DNA from: Azoarcus sp.
GTDB lineage: Bacteria; Pseudomonadota; Gammaproteobacteria; Burkholderiales; Rhodocyclaceae
DNA length: 38,218 bases
Reading direction: 5' to 3'
Assembly (NCBI GenBank): GCA_031258965.1
Contig: JAIRMC010000041.1
Location: 1 to 38,218 of the forward strand
Part shown: piece by piece, positions 33,631 through 38,218 of the stretch
Layout: each line of letters opens with the position of its first letter
Position numbering within the stretch: the stretch's first letter is position 1
The notes under the pieces: generated by a model
Database searches by the model: none
Told to the model about the DNA's origin: nothing
The model's input: the letters and a program-made list of their open reading frames with translations, nothing else
Translations under genes and position numbers: made by a program

Positions 33631-34923
33631 ATGAAAAACCATTTCCATGGAAATCCCTTGAAGATCTCCCATAAACAAGGCATCGCCATCGCCGCGATCC
33701 TGGCTCTCGGGCTGGCGGCGGGCGCGTTGATCCTCACCGCCGGTTCGCCGGACGCGCCGGGCGAGGCGCATGCGCACACGGCGCGCCCCGGCACTGGCGA
33801 TCACGCGGACGGCGATCATGAGGACGGCGGCCACGCCGAGGACGATCGCCACGGCGAAGACAGGCCGCGGGCCGCCTCCCACGCCGGGGAAGAAGGAAAA
33901 ATCGCCCTGGACGACGAAAAGATCCAGTCCGCCGCCATCGACATCCAGATGGCCGCGCCCGCGCAAATCCGGACGACGATGCAATTGCCGGGCGAAATCC
34001 GCTTCAACGAAGACCGGACAGCGCACGTGACGCCGCGCTTGGCGGGCATCGTGGAGAGCGTTTCGGCCAATTTGGGGCAATTCGTCGAAAAAGGGCAAGT
34101 CCTGGCGGTCATCGCCAGCCCCGCGCTCTCCGAATTACGCAGCGAATTGCTGTTCGCCCAGAAGCGGCTCGCGCTCGCCCAGTCGACGCATGCGCGGGAA
34201 AAACAACTCTGGGAAGAAAAAATCTCCGCCGAGCAAGATTACCTCCAAGCGCGGCAAGCCTTGCGGGAAGCCGAAATCGCGGCCGCCAACACCCGGCAGC
34301 AACTCATCGCGCTCGGCGCGAATCCGCATGACCCGAAAAACCTCAACCGCTATGAAATCCGCGCGCCCTTCGACGGCACGGTCGTGGAAAAACACATCGC
34401 CATGGGCGAGGCCGTCAAGGAAGACGCCAACATCTTCACCCTCTCCGACCTGTCGTCGGTCTGGGCTGAAATCGCCGTCCCCGCCAAGGACTTGAACCGG
34501 GTCCGGGTCGGCGAAAAGGTCATCGTCAAGGCGACGGCCTTCGACTCGCGGATCGAAGGCCATATCGCCTACGTCGGCGCGCTGCTGGGGCAAGACACCC
34601 GCAGCGCAAAAGCGCGCGTCAGCCTGGACAACCCCGCGATGGCATGGCGGCCCGGCCTTTTCGTCAACGTCGAACTGATCGCCAGCGAAGCCGAAGCCCC
34701 CGTGACAGTCTCCGCCAACGCCATCCAGACGGTCGAAGACAAACCCGTGGTGTTCGTCAAGACGCCGGAAGGATTCGCGGCGCAGCCGGTTTCCCTGGGC
34801 CGCGCCGATAGCGACCATGTCGAAGTGCTCGACGGCCTGGCGGCGGGCGCGCCGTATGCCGCCGCGGGCAGTTTCGTCCTCAAATCGGAACTCGGCAAAG
34901 GCAGCGCCGAGCACAGCCACTGA
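33631..34923 (+). CDS. czcB: RND efflux periplasmic adaptor CzcB
   Basis: The 430-residue membrane fusion protein links CzcA to CzcC. An N-terminal membrane anchor (about 17-38, GIAIAAILALGLAAGALILTAG) is followed by a His/Asp/Glu-rich linker (about 45-88) with His at 47, 49, 58, 63, 68, 74 and 84, probably a metal-binding segment. Then come the lipoyl/barrel halves (RTTMQLPGEIRFNEDRTAHVTPRLAGIVESV and NRYEIRAPFDGTVVEKHIAMGEAV), a coiled-coil hairpin between them and the beta-barrel (VWAEIAVPAKDLNRVRVGEKV). GGAG precedes ATG 33631. It is co-transcribed with czcC and czcA. Confidence 0.95.
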   Translation: MKNHFHGNPLKISHKQGIAIAAILALGLAAGALILTAGSPDAPGEAHAHTARPGTGDHADGDHEDGGHAEDDRHGEDRPRAASHAGEEGKIALDDEKIQSAAIDIQMAAPAQIRTTMQLPGEIRFNEDRTAHVTPRLAGIVESVSANLGQFVEKGQVLAVIASPALSELRSELLFAQKRLALAQSTHAREKQLWEEKISAEQDYLQARQALREAEIAAANTRQQLIALGANPHDPKNLNRYEIRAPFDGTVVEKHIAMGEAVKEDANIFTLSDLSSVWAEIAVPAKDLNRVRVGEKVIVKATAFDSRIEGHIAYVGALLGQDTRSAKARVSLDNPAMAWRPGLFVNVELIASEAEAPVTVSANAIQTVEDKPVVFVKTPEGFAAQPVSLGRADSDHVEVLDGLAAGAPYAAAGSFVLKSELGKGSAEHSH

Positions 34924-34941
34924 CACCGGAGCGCACGAAAC

Positions 34942-37900
34942 ATGTTTGAACGCATCATTCGCCTCGCCATCGAACACCGCTGGCTGGTACTACTGGCCGT
35001 CCTCGGCATGGCGGCGCTGGGCCTCCACAGCTATCAACGCCTGCCCATCGACGCCGTGCCGGACATCACGAACGTCCAGGTGCAGATCAACACCGCCGCG
35101 CCGGGCTATTCGCCGCTGGAGATCGAGCAGCGCGTCACCTACCCGATCGAAACCGCCATGGCGGGCCTGCCGAACCTAGAGCAGACCCGCTCGCTGTCGC
35201 GCTACGGCCTCTCCCAGGTCACTGTCATCTTCAGGGACGGCACGGACATCTACTTCGCCCGCCAGTTGGTTAGCCAGCGTATCCAAGAAGCCCGCGAAAA
35301 ACTGCCGGAAGGGGTCACGCCCGTCATGGGGCCGATCTCCACCGGCCTGGGGGAAATCTACCTCTGGACGGTCGAAGCCCGCGAAAACGCCCGCAAGCCG
35401 GACGGCACGCCCTACACATCGACGGACTTGCGCGAAATCCAGGACTGGATCATCAAACCGCAACTGCGCAACGTCCCCGGCGTCACCGAAATCAACGCGA
35501 TCGGCGGCTACGCCAAGGAATACCAGATCGCGCCCAACCCGGAAAAACTGGCCTCCCACGGACTGACCCTGCAAGACCTGGCCGTCGCGCTGGATCGCAA
35601 CAACAACAACGCCGGCGCGGGCTACATCGAAAAGCGCGGCGAACAATACCTGATCCGCGCGCCGGGACAAGTGCGCAACATCGAAGACATCCGCAACATC
35701 ATCCTCGGCAACATCCAGGGCGTGCCCATCCACATCCGCGACGTGGCCGAAGTCGGCATCGGGCGCGAACTGCGCACGGGCGCGGCCACGGCCAATGGCC
35801 AGGAAATCGTGCTGGGCACCGTCTTCATGCTCATCGGCGAAAACAGCCGGGAAGTCTCCCAGGCGGTCGACCGGAAAATGGCCAGCATCAACCGGACGCT
35901 GCCCGAAGGCGTCGAAGCCGTAACAGTCTACGACCGCAGCACACTGGTCGACAAAGCCATCGACACCGTCAAGAAAAACCTGCTGGAAGGCGCGGCGCTG
36001 GTCATCGCCGTCCTGTTCCTGTTCCTCGGCAACATCCGGGCGGCCCTCATCACGGCGATGGTGATCCCGCTCTCCATGCTCTTCACCTTCACCGGCATGG
36101 TGCACTACCGCGTCAGCGCCAACCTGATGAGCCTGGGCGCGCTGGATTTCGGCATCATCATCGACGGCGCCGTCGTCATCGTCGAGAACTGCGTCCGGCG
36201 GCTGGCCCACGCGCAAGCGCGCCACGGACGCCCGCTCACCCGGCCCGAACGCTTCCACGAAGTCTTTGCCGCATCGAAAGAAGCGCGCCGGGCGCTACTC
36301 TTCGGCCAGCTCATCATCATGATCGTCTACCTGCCGGTTTTCGCCCTCACCGGCGTCGAAGGCAAAATGTTCCACCCCATGGCCTTCACCGTCGTCACCG
36401 CCCTGGCCGGCGCGATGATCCTCTCCGTCACCTTCATCCCCGCCGCCGTGGCGCTTTTCATCGGCGACAAAGCGGCGGAGAAGGAAAACGCCCTGATGCG
36501 CGCCGCCAAGCGCGGGTACGAACCAGCGCTGGAAGCCGTCATGGCCAACAAGCCCGTCATCCTCGTCTTCGCCGCAATCGCGGTCATCCTCTCCGGCCTC
36601 CTGGCCCTGCGCATGGGCAGCGAATTCGTCCCCAACCTCAACGAAGGCGACCTCGCCATCCAGGCCCTGCGCATCCCCGGCGCCAGTCTGTCGCAATCGG
36701 TCGAGATGCAGAAACAGCTGGAAAAGCGGCTCAAGGAAAACTTCCCCGAAATCGAGCGTGTCTTCGCGCGCACCGGCACGGCGGAAATCGCCGCCGACCC
36801 CATGCCACCCAACATCTCGGACGGCTACATCATGCTGAAGCCCCAAAACCAGTGGCCCAAACCCGCCAGGACGCGGGACGAACTGCTGGCGGCCATCCAG
36901 CAGAGCGTCGCCGGACTGCCGGGCAACAGCTATGAATTCTCGCAGCCGATCCAGCTACGCTTCAACGAACTGATTTCCGGCGTGCGCAGCGATGTCGCCG
37001 TCAAGATCTTCGGCGACGGCATGGACGCCCTGAACGGCGTGGCGGGGAAAATCGCCGCCGCCCTGGGCGGCATTCCCGGCGCATCCGAAATCAACATCGA
37101 ACAAACCACGGGCCTGCCCATGCTGACCATCAACATCGACCGAAACAAAACCGCGCGCTACGGCCTCAACATCGGCGACGTGCAGGACACCGTCTCCATC
37201 GCCATCGGCGGGCGGGAAGCGGGCGCCCTGTTCGAGGGCGACCGGCGTTTCGGTATCGTCGTCCGCCTGCCCGAAGCGCTGCGATCCGACCTGGCCTCGC
37301 TCGCCCGGCTTCCCATCGCCCTGCCCCGCGCGCCGGACGGCGGGCAAGGGCAGACGGCCTACATCCCGCTGGGCGAAGTCGCCACGCTGGAACTCGCCCC
37401 CGGCCCCAACCAGATCAGCCGGGAAAACGGCAAGCGCCGGATCGTGGTCAGCGCCAACGTGCGCGGGCGCGACATCGGCTCTTTCGTCGCGGAAGCGCAA
37501 GCCCGCCTGGACAGCATCGAAATACCTCCCGGCTACTGGATGGCCTGGAGCGGCGCCTTCGAGCAACTGGCCGCCGCCGCCCAGCGGCTGCGCATCGTCA
37601 TCCCCGTTGCCCTGCTGATGGTGTTCACACTGCTGTTCGTCATGTTCGGCAACGCCAGGGATGGCCTGCTGGTCTTCACCGGCATCCCCTTCGCCCTGAC
37701 CGGGGGCGTGGCGGCCCTCTGGCTGCGGGGCATCCCGCTCTCCATCTCGGCGGGCGTCGGCTTCATCGCGCTCTCCGGCGTGGCCGTGCTCAACGGGCTG
37801 GTCATGATTTCCTTCATCCGCAATTTGCGCGAAGAAGGCCGCCCGCTGGAAGCCGCCATCCGCGAAGGCGCCCTCGCCCGGCTGCGGCCCGTGCTCATGA

Positions 37901-38079
37901 CCGCGCTCGTCGCCTCCCTCGGCTTCGTCCCCATGGCGCTGGCCACCGGCACCGGCGCGGAAGTCCAGCGGCCCCTGGCCACCGTCGTCATTGGCGGCAT
38001 CCTCTCCTCGACCGCGCTTACCCTGCTCGTGCTGCCCATCCTCTACCGCCTCGCGCACCGCGGGGACGAGGCGGCATAA
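34942..38079 (+). CDS. czcA: Heavy-metal RND proton antiporter CzcA
   Basis: The 1045-residue inner-membrane pump exports Co2+, Zn2+ or Cd2+ with proton antiport. The proton-relay motif LDFGIIIDGAVVIVEN places Asp402, Asp408 and Glu415 at the same numbers as in C. metallidurans CzcA, supporting the Zn/Co/Cd (HME1) subclass rather than the Cu/Ag group. The N-terminus (FERIIRLAIEHRWLVLL) and LPIDAVPDITNVQVQINT are family-typical. Twelve membrane helices and two large periplasmic loops fit the hydrophobic pattern. Start ATG 34942 lies 18 bases after czcB. No czcD, czcR or czcS gene is inside the window. Confidence 0.97.
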   Translation: MFERIIRLAIEHRWLVLLAVLGMAALGLHSYQRLPIDAVPDITNVQVQINTAAPGYSPLEIEQRVTYPIETAMAGLPNLEQTRSLSRYGLSQVTVIFRDGTDIYFARQLVSQRIQEAREKLPEGVTPVMGPISTGLGEIYLWTVEARENARKPDGTPYTSTDLREIQDWIIKPQLRNVPGVTEINAIGGYAKEYQIAPNPEKLASHGLTLQDLAVALDRNNNNAGAGYIEKRGEQYLIRAPGQVRNIEDIRNIILGNIQGVPIHIRDVAEVGIGRELRTGAATANGQEIVLGTVFMLIGENSREVSQAVDRKMASINRTLPEGVEAVTVYDRSTLVDKAIDTVKKNLLEGAALVIAVLFLFLGNIRAALITAMVIPLSMLFTFTGMVHYRVSANLMSLGALDFGIIIDGAVVIVENCVRRLAHAQARHGRPLTRPERFHEVFAASKEARRALLFGQLIIMIVYLPVFALTGVEGKMFHPMAFTVVTALAGAMILSVTFIPAAVALFIGDKAAEKENALMRAAKRGYEPALEAVMANKPVILVFAAIAVILSGLLALRMGSEFVPNLNEGDLAIQALRIPGASLSQSVEMQKQLEKRLKENFPEIERVFARTGTAEIAADPMPPNISDGYIMLKPQNQWPKPARTRDELLAAIQQSVAGLPGNSYEFSQPIQLRFNELISGVRSDVAVKIFGDGMDALNGVAGKIAAALGGIPGASEINIEQTTGLPMLTINIDRNKTARYGLNIGDVQDTVSIAIGGREAGALFEGDRRFGIVVRLPEALRSDLASLARLPIALPRAPDGGQGQTAYIPLGEVATLELAPGPNQISRENGKRRIVVSANVRGRDIGSFVAEAQARLDSIEIPPGYWMAWSGAFEQLAAAAQRLRIVIPVALLMVFTLLFVMFGNARDGLLVFTGIPFALTGGVAALWLRGIPLSISAGVGFIALSGVAVLNGLVMISFIRNLREEGRPLEAAIREGALARLRPVLMTALVASLGFVPMALATGTGAEVQRPLATVVIGGILSSTALTLLVLPILYRLAHRGDEAA

Positions 38080-38134
38080 AGAAGCGCGGCGCGCGTATCA
38101 ACCGAGGGGAGGGTCAATGCGGCCTGCGTGGCGC

Positions 38135-38159
38135 GGGCGGGCGGGCCGCCCGCCCGCCT
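38135..38159. terminator. GC hairpin after czcA
   Basis: Arms 38135-38145 and 38149-38159 pair over 11 positions (ten G-C and one G-T) with a three-base loop. No T tract follows on the plus strand. It lies 55 bases after the czcA stop codon and just before a possible gene end on the minus strand, so it may serve convergent transcripts. Confidence 0.4.
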
Positions 38160-38169
38160 CCCCGCGCGC

Positions 38170-38217
38170 CTATGGAATCACCACGCTTTGCACGGATGAC
38201 CAAGGGCTGACGCCTTC
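38170..38217 (-). CDS. Possible 3' end of a gene entering from beyond the window
   Basis: On the minus strand the last bases read as EGVSPWSSVQSVVIP and then stop (TAG at 38172-38170). The 15 residues look like a protein end (alternating hydrophobic strand residues) rather than noise, and the position after the czcA hairpin fits a convergent gene. Nothing more can be said about its identity. Confidence 0.3.
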   Translation of the reverse strand, partial: EGVSPWSSVQSVVIP

Positions 38218-38218
38218 G

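Noticed and set aside
35176-36258. Open frame of 360 codons on the minus strand
   Set aside because: Antisense to czcA; composition of Asp/Val/Gly/Phe is the mirror of the GC-rich czcA codons.

Overview
The window is GC-rich, densely coded chromosomal DNA from a Gram-negative proteobacterium. The likely source is a betaproteobacterium near Rhodocyclales (Accumulibacter, Propionivibrio or Dechloromonas-like). That placement is inferred from gene content and order: Na+-NQR, class I PhaC, nadK-recN next to fur-bamE-dapB, tig-clpP-clpX-lon-hupB-tRNA-Val, and CzcI-CzcCBA. No rRNA gene or species marker is present. I saw no insertion sequence, prophage or CRISPR array.

Layout. 1-387 is the end of nqrF. 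400-1240 is a small accessory patch: an AT-richer DNA-alkyl repair methyltransferase gene and two antiparallel scraps of a Phd/YefM-type antitoxin. rtcB (minus) follows, then tRNA-Met with a near-consensus promoter, then nadK and recN (plus), fur (minus), bamE and dapB (plus) and a DUF3861-type gene (minus). 7.8-10.8 kb holds a VOC-fold protein, phaC with a strong terminator, an orphan PIN nuclease and a REP-like doublet. 10.8-15.9 kb (minus) holds pepD and frdCAB, a fumarate reductase whose cytochrome b subunit is of the Wolinella di-haem type. 16.2-17.7 kb is a membrane-anchored TPR protein with almost identical 141-bp repeats, ending in a 19-bp perfect hairpin.

17.75-21.67 kb (minus) is the most unusual region. 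It is a tight six-gene operon: two small HMA-like proteins, three short membrane proteins of unknown function, and a P1B-type ATPase that lacks the CPC metal motif. The gene content recalls ferrosome (fez) clusters and the mycobacterial CtpC/PacL pairing. That is an inference, and I name no substrate. Upstream on the same strand is an M61 peptidase with a PDZ domain.

23.7-30.0 kb (minus) is the protein quality-control block: tig, clpP, clpX, lon, hupB and tRNA-Val. A good sigma-32-type promoter lies in front of lon. 30.25-31.75 kb is the bifunctional NAD(P)HX repair enzyme. 31.86-38.08 kb is a complete czcI-czcC-czcB-czcA heavy-metal efflux operon whose CzcA keeps D402, D408 and E415. A possible gene end on the minus strand closes the window.

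How the parts relate. Two separate metal-handling systems (CzcICBA and the P1B operon) and Fur lie within 33 kb. The anaerobic energy theme (fumarate reductase, Na+-NQR, polyhydroxyalkanoate storage) suits an organism that alternates between oxic and anoxic conditions.
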